Shown here: positions 46,260-54,695 of the stretch, piece by piece
Layout: every line of letters begins with the position of its first letter
How positions within the stretch are numbered: position 1 is the first letter of the stretch
From: Pseudomonadota bacterium
GTDB taxonomy: Bacteria; Pseudomonadota; Gammaproteobacteria; JAKAQQ01
DNA length: 64,000 bases
NCBI GenBank assembly: GCA_021810635.1
Contig: JAJZIH010000006.1
Location: forward strand, 42,744-106,743
Direction: 5' to 3'
The notes under the pieces: generated by a model
Told to the model about the DNA's origin: nothing
What the model saw: the letters and a program-made list of their open reading frames with translations, nothing else
Databases searched by the model: none
Translations under genes and position numbers: made by a program

Positions 46260-46922
46260 TCAGGAAAAAGGGAACTCGAGGGGGGACTCCAGTCTAACCC
46301 CGTTCCAGAATACGGCATCCGGAGTGACAACCAGGTGCCCGCGTGCCAGTTCGGTCAGAACCGCCGGATAGAGCCGGTGTTCGGCACGTTTCGTTCGCTC
46401 GATCAGCGCCTCTTCCGTATCGGAGGGCCGGACCGGGACGCGGATACGGGCCAGACGGGGGCCCGCATCGACCTCCGGAGTCACGAGATGGACGGTCGCC
46501 CCGTGTTCCGGATCCCCCTGTTCCAGTGCCCGGCGGTGGGGATGGAGCCCCGGGTAGCGGGGTAGGAGCGAGGGGTGGATATTGAGCAGCCGCCTAGCAA
46601 AGCGGCCAACCGTATCCGGTCCGAGGATGCGCATGAAGCCGGCCAGGGCGATCAGATCCGGATGGCAGTCGTCGAGCAGCTCGCACAGTGCGGATTCCCA
46701 GGCCGTGCGGTTGGGAAAGGCCCGGGGTTCGAGAACAAAGGTCGGTACGCCATTTCGGTGAGCGTGGCCGAGTGCCGGGGCATTGGCCCGGTCACTCACG
46801 ACCGCCACGAGATCGAGGAGGAGCTGTCCCGAATGGATGGCAGCGATGATGGCCTGAAGGTTGCTGCCGGTTCCGGAAACCAGCACGGCCAGGGTCCGGG
46901 GTGGTGGAGGTGGCGGATTCAC
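46260..46922 (-). CDS. purN: Phosphoribosylglycinamide formyltransferase
   Basis: 220 residues. LAVLVSGTGSNLQAIIAAI binds substrate phosphate; the formyl-folate/catalytic motif is LIALAGFMRILGPDTV with NIHPSLLPRYPGLHPHRRAL (catalytic Asn and His), and HLVTPEVDAGPRLAR supplies the Asp. The third step of purine synthesis. Overlaps purM by four bases (ATGA). Confidence 0.95.
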   Translation of the reverse strand: MNPPPPPPRTLAVLVSGTGSNLQAIIAAIHSGQLLLDLVAVVSDRANAPALGHAHRNGVPTFVLEPRAFPNRTAWESALCELLDDCHPDLIALAGFMRILGPDTVGRFARRLLNIHPSLLPRYPGLHPHRRALEQGDPEHGATVHLVTPEVDAGPRLARIRVPVRPSDTEEALIERTKRAEHRLYPAVLTELARGHLVVTPDAVFWNGVRLESPLEFPFS

Positions 46923-47950
46923 CCGATCCGGATCCCATGACCGGGATCCTCCACGATTTCACCAATGGCATAGGCCGACTCGCCCGCTCCGGCCAGAAGG
47001 TCCAGAGTCTCCGGAACTGCTTCGGGAGGGACGATCAGGAGATAGCCGATGCCGGCATTGAACGTGTGGTAGAACTCCCGAAGGGGGAGTCCGGCCTGGT
47101 CACGGATCCATTCGAGGACGGGAGGGACCGGCCACGACCCGGGGTCCAGAACGGCACCGAGTCCTGCGGGAATCACGCGCGGCGGGTTGTCGATCAGGCC
47201 TCCGCCGGTGATGTGGGCCATGGCATGAATGGGCAGGTGGCGCAGGAGAGGCAGAACCGACTTCACGTAGATCCGCGTCGGCTCGAGCAACTGGTCAATG
47301 AATGAGGCCCCCCCGCTTCCATCACCGCCTCGTCCGGATCGCTCGAGCAGCTTGCGGACCAGTGAAAAGCCGTTCGAATGGACTCCCGAGGAGGCGAGAC
47401 CGATGAGGCGGTCACCCATCCGGACACGGGAGCCGTCCAGGATCTCGGAACGTTCAACGATCCCGACACAGAACCCGGCGAGGTCGAAGTCGGGAGCCTG
47501 GTAGAGCCCGGGCATCTCGGCAGTCTCGCCACCCACCAGCGCGCACCCGGCCAACTCGCAGCCCCGACCGATGCTGGCGAGAAGCCGGCTTCCCTGGGCC
47601 GGGTCGATCCGGCCGCTTGCGTAATAGTCCAGAAAAAACAGGGGTTCCGCCCCATGCACCAGCACGTCGTTGGCGCACATGGCGACCAGGTCGATTCCGA
47701 GCCCCTCAAGCCGATCGTGGGCAAGCCCTAGAAGGAGCTTGGTCCCGATGCCGTCGGTTCCGGCCACGAGGACGGGGTGGGGAAAACGGTCGAGCGGGAT
47801 CTGGATGAGGGCCCCGAAACCCCCGATCCCAGCCATCACTTCCGGGCGCAGCGTACGCTCGGCGCAGGGACGGATCCGGTCGATCAGGGCTTCTGCGCTC
47901 CCGATATCCACGCCGGAATCACGGTAGGTGAGTGGAGGCTTGGGCAGCAT
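46919..47950 (-). CDS. purM: Phosphoribosylformylglycinamidine cyclo-ligase
   Basis: 343 residues. Begins TYRDSGVDIGSAEALIDRI; ATP-binding VAGTDGIGTKLLLGL and MCANDVLVHGAEPLFFLDYY; SGVHSNGFSLVRKLL; AHITGGGLIDNPPRVIP. It makes AIR in the purine pathway. First gene of purM-purN-DUF3108, divergent from the DUF2066 gene. Confidence 0.96.
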   Translation of the reverse strand: MLPKPPLTYRDSGVDIGSAEALIDRIRPCAERTLRPEVMAGIGGFGALIQIPLDRFPHPVLVAGTDGIGTKLLLGLAHDRLEGLGIDLVAMCANDVLVHGAEPLFFLDYYASGRIDPAQGSRLLASIGRGCELAGCALVGGETAEMPGLYQAPDFDLAGFCVGIVERSEILDGSRVRMGDRLIGLASSGVHSNGFSLVRKLLERSGRGGDGSGGASFIDQLLEPTRIYVKSVLPLLRHLPIHAMAHITGGGLIDNPPRVIPAGLGAVLDPGSWPVPPVLEWIRDQAGLPLREFYHTFNAGIGYLLIVPPEAVPETLDLLAGAGESAYAIGEIVEDPGHGIRIG

Positions 47951-48006
47951 GGCGTCCCGCGGGGAACTCGACGGGTTATGTTATCGTAAACGGCTAGCAT
48001 GCGAGA

Positions 48007-49149
48007 GTGGACTCCTTACACATGGTTGGTCACGCGCCTTGCCGGTTTCGGCGCACAGCAAACAGGGCAACAGGACGTCTCCTACCCCAGGTTCTGATCG
48101 CGACCGGGCTCTTGGTGGGGGTGACCCGGCCGGCCGTGGGCACCGTTGTGCCCCAAGTCTTCCGGGTGGACTTGCCGGTCTCCCGGTTGGCTGCGGGAGT
48201 GCCGGAAGCGGAGATCCGTCGTGCCGCCCGCGTGCTCCTGGACCGGATTACCGGCGACCCTGACCTGGCCGCACGGGGAAGCGTCAACGGACTGCTTGCA
48301 GAATCCAGCCAGTGGGTCGCCGAATATGGATATAAGAAGATGCCCGGCCGGCTCAAGGGACGGGGCGACACCTCCCGGTCTCCGTTCCGGCTGTGGATCC
48401 GTTTCGGGCACCGGGCCGTCGAACGGGCGGTCCTCGGTGCCCACCTGCCGTTCTGGGGGGAACTTAGACCACTCCTTCTGGTCTGGCTGGATGCGGGCTC
48501 GCAGTCCCGGGAGATCCTGTCGGCATCCTCCCCTTCTCCCTTGCGCCGACATCTGGAACGGACCTTGCACCGTCTGGCGCTGCCGGCACTGCTTCCCGTC
48601 ATGGACCTCCGGGAGCGTCTCCAGATCCGGGGCGGCAGCCTGTCCCCTCCCGCCTGGCCGCTTCTGCGCAAGGTCTCGAAGAAGTACCGACCCGAGGCCC
48701 TGTGGGTGGGCCGCCTTACTGGGAGCCCGGCCGGTGGTTGGCTCGGGGTCTTTGCCTTGCGGATCGGTCATTTCACCCTGGACTGGAAGTCGCAGCGTCC
48801 GCATGTGCACCGCCAAAACGCGTTGCAATCGGCCGTGGACCATCTGGATTCGATCCTGGCATCACGGTATGCGGTTTTCGCCGAACATGAGCCGGTCCGT
48901 CTCTCCATCCGGATCCGGGGCCGTTTGACCCTCCGGCGTATCAGCCGTCTCGAGCATTTTTTCCGCCACCTTCCGGGGGTCACCCAGGCGCATCTCAGGG
49001 AGCTTGCTTCGAAATCCCTCACCTTCACCGTACTCTCCCGGATTGACCGCACGCATTTGAGGCGCCTCATGGCGCTCGCCGGACCCGGAATCACCCTCAA
49101 ACCGGAGACGGAGCACGGCCACCGGCTGGTTTTTGCCCTTCAGCCCTGA
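48007..49149 (+). CDS. DUF2066 exported protein
   Basis: 380 residues from GTG 48007 (ATG 48022 is also possible). A hydrophobic leader (VLIATGLLVGVTRPAVG) suggests export. The N-terminal half has VFRVDLPVSRLAAGVPEAEI followed by RRAARVLLDRITGD and the WVAEYGYK and PLLLVWL segments seen in DUF2066. The C-terminal part (LRRISRLEHFFRHLPGVTQA) resembles a small two-layer fold. Function unknown. DUF2066-phosphatidyltransferase-hda opposite purM is a conserved gammaproteobacterial order. Confidence 0.75.
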   Translation: MDSLHMVGHAPCRFRRTANRATGRLLPQVLIATGLLVGVTRPAVGTVVPQVFRVDLPVSRLAAGVPEAEIRRAARVLLDRITGDPDLAARGSVNGLLAESSQWVAEYGYKKMPGRLKGRGDTSRSPFRLWIRFGHRAVERAVLGAHLPFWGELRPLLLVWLDAGSQSREILSASSPSPLRRHLERTLHRLALPALLPVMDLRERLQIRGGSLSPPAWPLLRKVSKKYRPEALWVGRLTGSPAGGWLGVFALRIGHFTLDWKSQRPHVHRQNALQSAVDHLDSILASRYAVFAEHEPVRLSIRIRGRLTLRRISRLEHFFRHLPGVTQAHLRELASKSLTFTVLSRIDRTHLRRLMALAGPGITLKPETEHGHRLVFALQP

Positions 49150-49163
49150 GTCTCGTACGGCCC

Positions 49164-49724
49164 ATGCGCCTGCGATCTTCCCACTGGCCCAACCTCTTGT
49201 CCTTTGCCCGCCTGCTGGTGGCACCCCCCCTGTTTGTGCTCCTGCTCGAAGGCCGACTGTGGTGGAGCCTGGGGCTTTTCGCCGGGGCCGCAGTCACCGA
49301 TGCTCTGGACGGCTTTTTGGCCAAACGCCATGCCTGGCAATCGGCGACCGGCGCGTTTCTGGATCCGCTGGCCGACAAGTTGCTCATTGTTTCGACCTTT
49401 GCCGCTCTGGTTCTCACTGGCACGGTGCCGCCCTGGCTGTTCTGGACCGTGTGGGGGCGGGATGCCGCCATGGGACTGGGCGTACTCGTCTGCTACGCAC
49501 GGCGTGGTCCATTTCAGGTGGTTCCGACCCGCCTCAGCAAGGTCAACACCTCCCTTCAGATCCTGTATCTGATCCTGACCCTCGTGATCCTGTTGCGAAA
49601 GCAGCCGTTTCCCGTCTGGTGGATCAATTGCTCGGCGCTCGTGGCCGTGATCACCGTGCTGTCCGGAATTGAATATCTGATCCGCTTTTGGAACCGGAAA
49701 AACCATGAACCCATCAGTGACTGA
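49164..49724 (+). CDS. CDP-alcohol phosphatidyltransferase (PgsA-like)
   Basis: 186 residues with four to six membrane helices. The catalytic signature D-x2-D-G-x2-A-(K)R-x8-G-x3-D-x3-D is complete in DALDGFLAKRHA followed by WQSATGAFLDPLADK. Such enzymes join a CDP-lipid to an alcohol such as glycerol-3-phosphate. In this context it is usually annotated PgsA-like or cardiolipin-synthase-like; the exact acceptor is not certain. The stop overlaps the hda start by 20 bases. Confidence 0.85.
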   Translation: MRLRSSHWPNLLSFARLLVAPPLFVLLLEGRLWWSLGLFAGAAVTDALDGFLAKRHAWQSATGAFLDPLADKLLIVSTFAALVLTGTVPPWLFWTVWGRDAAMGLGVLVCYARRGPFQVVPTRLSKVNTSLQILYLILTLVILLRKQPFPVWWINCSALVAVITVLSGIEYLIRFWNRKNHEPISD

Positions 49725-50451
49725 AACGGGCCGGCAGCTCCTCCTGTTTCCCCAGCCGGGCGACGGGCCCAGCTTCGCCAGTTTCCGGACGGACGGCCCG
49801 CCGCCGCTCGCGGTCGAGACCTGCCGGGCCCTGGCCTTGGGCACCCGGGCCGGCTACGGTGTGCTCTACGGTCCTCCGGGGTGCGGCAAAAGCCATCTTC
49901 TTCGGGCCGCCTGCGAGACCTGGACCGAACGGGGAGGGCAGGCGGCGCTCTGGATCCCGGATCCACGTTCCGCGCCACCGGCTCCCGGCGGGCAGCTCCC
50001 CTTTGGATTTCTGGGCATTGAATCCCTGGATGAACTCGCAGGGCATGCCGAACTCGAGCGTTCGTGCTTCGCATTCGTGCTGGCCGCCCAACAGGGCCGG
50101 CTCCGGCTTTTGCTGGCGGGCCGTTCGCCCCCCGTGGCACTCGCCTGGAAGTTCCCGGACCTGGCCTCGCGCCTGATCGCCATGACCCTGCCCGCCCTTT
50201 TGCCGGTCGCCGAAATTCTGTGGCCGGAGATTTTGAAGAGCCGCTGCGAGGAACGGGGAATGAAGCTCGACACCGCGGCTGCCCGCTGGCTGTTGCGACA
50301 TGGCCCCCGGCGACTGGGGGCCCTGCTGGCCCTGGTCGACGAGCTGGCGGATCGCGGTGGAGCGGTGGGACGGAAAATCACGATCCCCTGGATCCGCCAG
50401 CGGGTTCTTCAAGGATCCCTCAACCACCCCGCCTCACCGGGATCGGAGTGA
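49705..50451 (+). CDS. hda: DnaA regulatory inactivator Hda
   Basis: 248 residues. Near the N-terminus is the beta-clamp-binding motif (QLLLF), and the AAA+ domain follows with Walker A YGPPGCGKSHLLRAA. The arginine-finger/sensor region is DLASRLIAMTLPALLPVAEI. There is no C-terminal DNA-binding domain, which separates Hda from DnaA. With the sliding clamp, Hda stimulates ATP hydrolysis by DnaA after initiation. Conserved position after DUF2066 and the phosphatidyltransferase. Confidence 0.85.
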   Translation: MNPSVTETGRQLLLFPQPGDGPSFASFRTDGPPPLAVETCRALALGTRAGYGVLYGPPGCGKSHLLRAACETWTERGGQAALWIPDPRSAPPAPGGQLPFGFLGIESLDELAGHAELERSCFAFVLAAQQGRLRLLLAGRSPPVALAWKFPDLASRLIAMTLPALLPVAEILWPEILKSRCEERGMKLDTAAARWLLRHGPRRLGALLALVDELADRGGAVGRKITIPWIRQRVLQGSLNHPASPGSE

Positions 50452-50554
50452 CACGGCCCGGGACGAAGGCATAAAATGGGGTCGGGGGGTGTCCGAGCCG
50501 GCCGCTTCCCGGCGGACGCGATCGGGCGCCCGTCCGGCGGTGGAAGGAGGCCCA

Positions 50555-50944
50555 GTGAACTCGCAACAGTTTCCTCGTTTCGGAAAGAGGGCCATGGGGT
50601 GTGCGACCCTGGGTCTGGCGGTTTGTTTCCTTTTGGCTGGATGCGCCGTGTCGCCACCGGTCCAGGAAATGAGCGATGCCCGGCAGGCGGTCAGCGCCGC
50701 CCGGGCCGCGGGAGCGATGCGTTTCGCGCCGGCCGAGCTGATGGCGGCGCAACGCTGGCTCGAAGATGCGAGGCATGCCCTCCAGATCCGCGAATACGGT
50801 TTCGCCGAGCGCGCTGCCCGCACCGCTCGGCAGCGGGCCCTTGCGGCCCTCCACCTCGCACTGCACCGGGAGCAGGCTCTGGCGACCCGTTACCCCGGCC
50901 ATCCCGGCCACGGGTCACCGGGCAGGGTTCCGGATCTCCCCTGA
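50555..50944 (+). CDS. DUF4398 lipoprotein
   Basis: 129 residues from GTG 50555, supported by a GGAAGGAGG ribosome-binding site. Lipobox LLAGC in CFLLAGCAVSPPVQEM. The mature part is a helical A/R-rich region with DARQAVSAARAAGAMRFAPA and LEDARHALQIREYGFAERAA, matching DUF4398. A small outer-membrane-associated lipoprotein of unknown function. A LysM lipoprotein follows after its own promoter. Confidence 0.75.
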   Translation: MNSQQFPRFGKRAMGCATLGLAVCFLLAGCAVSPPVQEMSDARQAVSAARAAGAMRFAPAELMAAQRWLEDARHALQIREYGFAERAARTARQRALAALHLALHREQALATRYPGHPGHGSPGRVPDLP

Positions 50945-50977
50945 GGAGGCCGGGATTCCGAATTGGCCTTAGTTTTC

Positions 50978-51006
50978 TTGACAGTTCTCAGCAGGGCGTC
51001 TATAGT
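50978..51006 (+). promoter_or_regulatory. Strong sigma70-type promoter for the LysM gene
   Basis: TTGACA (50978-50983, consensus), 17 nt, TATAGT (51001-51006). The start site would be near 51013, giving a leader of about 50 bases with AGGAG before ATG 51064. Confidence 0.85.
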
Positions 51007-51063
51007 AAAAGCGCAGTTTGGGGTCGCGCCCTTATATCAATCAGTGTGACAGGAGAGTTCGCA

Positions 51064-51819
51064 ATGACCAAAAGATTTTACAGAGTGGTTCCGCTGGCGG
51101 CGATCGTCTTGCTGGCGGCATGTGCAACGGTCAAGAAAGCCCCACCACCACCACCACCCAAAAAGCCTTCGGCCGCGACACTGCAGTCCATTCAGGATGC
51201 AAAGACGGCCATCGCGCGGGCTCAGGCGGTGGGGTGCAACACCGCGGCCGAGCAGGGTGAACTGACTCAGGCGCAAGCGGAGGCCAAAATCCCGGATAAC
51301 GCCAAAGCCCAGCAGTTGGCGGACGCCGCGCGGAAAAGCGCCGATGCCTGCACCAACCGGTACTGGATGCACAAGGCCCGTGCGCTTTTGAGCAAGATCC
51401 GTCAGTACACCAACCTCAACACCAGCGAGCGCTCGAGCCTGAGCGAGGGCCGTTCTGACCTTTCGAACAACGAAGGCAAGCCGGCCTACGACGTGCTGAG
51501 TTCGCTCCTGTCCGAGCTCAAGGCCGCCCGTACGACCTATACGGTGGTCCGCGGAGACAACCTCTGGCATATTGCCTCGAAGCACTCGATTTACGGGAAC
51601 CCCTTCGAGTGGCCGCTGATCTACCGTGCCAATGCCACGAAAATCAATGATCCGGATCTCATCTATCCCAACCAGAACCTGCGCATCGTCTTGAACCCGC
51701 TGAAGAGCGCCGTGCACAGTGCGGTGCATTATGCGAAGACACGGGGCCCTTGGCGCAATGGCCAGGCTCTGCACAAGGATCATGCCTGGCTGGCTTCCCA
51801 GCAAGGATCCCCTTTCTGA
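51064..51819 (+). CDS. LysM-domain lipoprotein
   Basis: 251 residues. Lipobox LLAAC (about residue 20), then a proline run (APPPPPPKKP). A helical region (DAKTAIARAQAVGCNTAAEQ...KARALLSKIRQYT) resembles the DUF4398/coiled linker type. A single LysM domain is in the C-terminal half (TYTVVRGDNLWHIASKHSIY through LIYPNQNLRIV). LysM binds peptidoglycan, so it probably tethers the outer membrane to the wall. Own promoter and terminator; likely abundant. Confidence 0.85.
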   Translation: MTKRFYRVVPLAAIVLLAACATVKKAPPPPPPKKPSAATLQSIQDAKTAIARAQAVGCNTAAEQGELTQAQAEAKIPDNAKAQQLADAARKSADACTNRYWMHKARALLSKIRQYTNLNTSERSSLSEGRSDLSNNEGKPAYDVLSSLLSELKAARTTYTVVRGDNLWHIASKHSIYGNPFEWPLIYRANATKINDPDLIYPNQNLRIVLNPLKSAVHSAVHYAKTRGPWRNGQALHKDHAWLASQQGSPF

Positions 51820-51865
51820 AAGGGGCCTGTGCCTGACCCGCGTCAAAACGGGTGATTCCCTTCGA

Positions 51866-51893
51866 CCCCGGCCCCACGGCCGGGGTTTTTTTT
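51866..51893 (+). terminator. Rho-independent terminator after the LysM gene
   Basis: An 8-bp GC stem, CCCCGGCC/GGCCGGGG, with loop CCAC, followed by eight T. Confidence 0.95.
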
Positions 51894-52038
51894 GCCCCTG
51901 AGGGGGGAGTGAACCGGAAGTCTTCGTCCTGTCAAGGGGCTGGGGTCAAGGAAATCCGCGTTGGTTTTTGCTTATAGTGGTCCCCACGGGAATGGCTGGC
52001 GTCACGTGGCGGAGGCGAAATGATGACAGGAGGAAACG

Positions 52039-52092
52039 ATGGTTTTCCGGAACCGACCCGGGATTCCGAAGAATGATGCGGGACCCTTTTGA
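52039..52092 (+). CDS. Possible 17-codon leader ORF overlapping the decarboxylase start
   Basis: An AGGAGG Shine-Dalgarno (52028-52033) is followed five bases later by ATG 52039, opening MVFRNRPGIPKNDAGPF and a stop at 52092. The decarboxylase ATGs (52073, 52076) lie inside it in another frame and have no good Shine-Dalgarno of their own. This looks like a translational-coupling leader. A frameshift in the genome or in the sequence data that separates the true N-terminus is the alternative. Confidence 0.4.
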   Translation: MVFRNRPGIPKNDAGPF

Positions 52093-54253
52093 CCAGCAGC
52101 CCGATCGTGGGCCGGTTTTTTTTGACGGGCCGCAGACGCCGCCCAGAGAACCGTCGTCGGACCGTCTTCCGGTGATGGCACCGGTTCCCGTTGCCAATCC
52201 CGCAGGTCCGGTGGATGAGTCGCCCCGAGTTCCCGATGATCCCTCGATCCTGAACCCCTGTTTTTTGGGTTCCAGTGGCGAGAACGGCGAAATCTTCGAA
52301 CGCTTGCTGCTGGACCTGATCCGGGACCATCTTTACTGGAGACGCAATTTCCATCCTGAGGATCCGCCTCCGATACCGATCCTGGCGGTGCATGAACCAT
52401 CGTACATGGCGTTCATGGATCGCCTGCGGACCGAGCTTAACACGCTGACTGCCGCACTCAAGCGTTCGGTTCCTTTTTTCAATCCCCGCTATCTCGGCCA
52501 TATGGTTTCCGATACGTTGCTGCCTGGACTTTTGGCCCAGCTGGTGACCACTCTCTACAACCCGAACAACGTGAGTCCGGAAGCCGCACCAGTGACTCTC
52601 GAATTGGAACTCGAGGTGGGACGGCAGTTGGCCCGCATGCTCGGGTGGGAAACCGATTCGGGAAAAACGCCCTGCGCCTGGGGACACCTCACCTCCGGTG
52701 GGACTCTCGCGAATTTTGAGGCTCTGGCCGACCTGCGCGCCGTCCGCTGCTATCCCCTGGCTCTTCGGGAGGCTCTCCTGGCCGTACCCGGCGCACCGAC
52801 GATCACCCTCGGTGACGGCCGCGCCCTGACTGAGTTGGACGACTGGACGCTCTTCAACCTGCCGCTGGACGAAGTCATGGCCCTGCCAGCCAAGCTCCGG
52901 ATCCCGGCGGGTGAGGGGCCCTCCGTCCGGGCCTGGCGGGGGCTCCACCACGAGCTGGCTTTGCGGCGCATCGAAAACACCGGACTCGTGGATTTTGCCC
53001 GGCGTCACCCTCTCTGCTCGACGATGCGGATCCTGCTGCCCCGGACGGCCCATTACTCCTGGCGCAAGGCGGCCCGCGTCCTCGGTTTCGGAACTGGGCA
53101 ACTCGATTTTCTGCCGGTCGACGGGAGAATGCGACTTGTGCCGGCCGCACTGGAATCCCGTCTCGATGAGGCATGGCGTTGCGAAAACCCGGTCCTTGCG
53201 GTTGTGGCCATGCTGGGAACGACGGAGTTTGGTTCGATTGATCCCATTCACGAAGTGGTCCTTCTCCGGCGCCGGTTCAGGGAGCGGGGGCTCGAGTTCG
53301 GCGTGCACGTTGATGCCGCCTGGGGCGGGTACCTGGCCTGCATCTTTCGTGACCCGGACGGCGGGTTTGCATCCCGCGAGGAGGTTCGGCAGGGTTTTCG
53401 CCATTTTCCGTCGGATTCCGTCTACGACAGCTTCCGTGCCCTCTCCCAGGCCGATTCCATCACGGTCGATCCACACAAGCTCGGTTATCTGCCATACGGA
53501 ATCGGCGGCATTGTCTGGCGTCATCGGGGAGTTCGGGATTTTCTGGGCGAGCGGGCTCCCTACGTTTTCGACCCGGCGGCGGCTTCCGTACCGGCCGTTG
53601 AACCCCTGGGTCCGTATATTCTGGAGGGATCGAAACCGGGGGCCTCGGCGGCGGCGGCCTGGGTGACGCACCGCGTGTTGCCGCTGGACCGCCTCCATCT
53701 GGGCCGGTTGCAGCGGTTTACGATTCTGGCTGGGGAATATTTTTACGATCACCTGCCGGCCCTGGCGGAGCGCCTGCGGGGAAGGGCCCGGCTCCTGGTG
53801 CCGTTTGAGCCCGACACGAATCTTCTGTGTCTCGCGATCAATCCCGAGGGGAACCGTTCGCTGGCCGCGGCCAACCGGTTCGGCGAGTGCCTGTATTCGC
53901 ATCTCCGCATCGACCCGACACAACCGGTGCAGTTACGCGATTTTTTCAGCTCCCATACGCGGGTTTCGGCTGATCTCCTGGGACCCGGGAACTGGTGGCG
54001 GATCCTGAATGCACTGGGAATTGACGAGACGTTGCCGGCCGATGCGGCTGAGCCTGACACGGACGATGGGAACGAAAGCCTTTTTCTATTGCGCCATACC
54101 CTCATGAACCCCTGGTTGCTCGATTCGCACGAAGGGCGAAATCCGCTCGACCATTATCTGGATTACCTGGAACGGCTGATCCGGGAAGAACTGGAGCGGG
54201 GGATTTGGCGCGGGCTGCCTCACCGGCAGGCCCCACCACCTCCCGGCCGGTGA
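52073..54253 (+). CDS. Group II PLP-dependent amino-acid decarboxylase, long form
   Basis: About 726 residues. Glutamate/tyrosine-decarboxylase fold: GHLTSGGTLANFEALADLRA, stacking His in RTAHYSWRKAARVLGFG, VVAMLGTTEFGSIDPIHEV, cofactor Asp in GVHVDAAWGGYLA, and Schiff-base Lys in ITVDPHKLGYLPYG. N-terminal (about 60) and C-terminal extensions make it longer than typical relatives (470-570). The substrate is unknown; acidic amino acids are a guess from the family. Translation may depend on the leader ORF at 52039. A second family member lies at 59589. Confidence 0.8.
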   Translation: MMRDPFDQQPDRGPVFFDGPQTPPREPSSDRLPVMAPVPVANPAGPVDESPRVPDDPSILNPCFLGSSGENGEIFERLLLDLIRDHLYWRRNFHPEDPPPIPILAVHEPSYMAFMDRLRTELNTLTAALKRSVPFFNPRYLGHMVSDTLLPGLLAQLVTTLYNPNNVSPEAAPVTLELELEVGRQLARMLGWETDSGKTPCAWGHLTSGGTLANFEALADLRAVRCYPLALREALLAVPGAPTITLGDGRALTELDDWTLFNLPLDEVMALPAKLRIPAGEGPSVRAWRGLHHELALRRIENTGLVDFARRHPLCSTMRILLPRTAHYSWRKAARVLGFGTGQLDFLPVDGRMRLVPAALESRLDEAWRCENPVLAVVAMLGTTEFGSIDPIHEVVLLRRRFRERGLEFGVHVDAAWGGYLACIFRDPDGGFASREEVRQGFRHFPSDSVYDSFRALSQADSITVDPHKLGYLPYGIGGIVWRHRGVRDFLGERAPYVFDPAAASVPAVEPLGPYILEGSKPGASAAAAWVTHRVLPLDRLHLGRLQRFTILAGEYFYDHLPALAERLRGRARLLVPFEPDTNLLCLAINPEGNRSLAAANRFGECLYSHLRIDPTQPVQLRDFFSSHTRVSADLLGPGNWWRILNALGIDETLPADAAEPDTDDGNESLFLLRHTLMNPWLLDSHEGRNPLDHYLDYLERLIREELERGIWRGLPHRQAPPPPGR

Positions 54254-54274
54254 TGGCCCCGCCTGGTACGGGGG

Positions 54275-54679
54275 TCAAGCCTCTCCGCGGGGGGATTTAA
54301 GGGTTTCCCGGACGCGGAGAAGGCGCTGGCGTACGTTCCCGCCCAGCGCGCGAATGGCAGGATTTTCCGTCAGGCCGAGAACCGCCTCGGGATCCATGAA
54401 CGAGACTGTCACATGCCCGGGCCGGGCTTCCCGGATCACGACATTGCAGGGCAGGAGCAGGCCGATCTCGGGATCGGCGGAGAGCGCCTGGTGGGCCAGC
54501 GAGGGATTACAGGCTCCGAGAATCCGGTAGGGTCCGAAGTCGATCCCCAGTTTATCCCGTAACGTGGCCTGGACGTCGATGACCGTCAGAATGCCGAAAC
54601 CTTCCTGTCGGAGGGCTTCGGTGGTGCGAGCGAGAATCGGCTCGAAATCACCCGGCAGCTCGATTGAAAATCCGTACAT
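54275..54679 (-). CDS. DUF302 protein
   Basis: 134 residues. The family pattern is clear: YGFSIELPGDFEPILARTTE at the start, ALRQEGFGILTVIDVQATLRDKLG, YRILGACNPSLAHQAL, and LLPCNVVIREA. A GGAGG ribosome-binding site precedes ATG 54679. DUF302 function is unsettled. It lies 16 bases after the cytochrome c assembly-like gene on the same strand, so possibly cotranscribed. Confidence 0.85.
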   Translation of the reverse strand: MYGFSIELPGDFEPILARTTEALRQEGFGILTVIDVQATLRDKLGIDFGPYRILGACNPSLAHQALSADPEIGLLLPCNVVIREARPGHVTVSFMDPEAVLGLTENPAIRALGGNVRQRLLRVRETLKSPRGEA

Positions 54680-54695
54680 GGGGGCCTCCGGCAGG

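Noticed and set aside
51932..53923. Minus-strand frame of 663 codons
   Set aside because: Antisense to the decarboxylase, whose catalytic motifs are beyond doubt.
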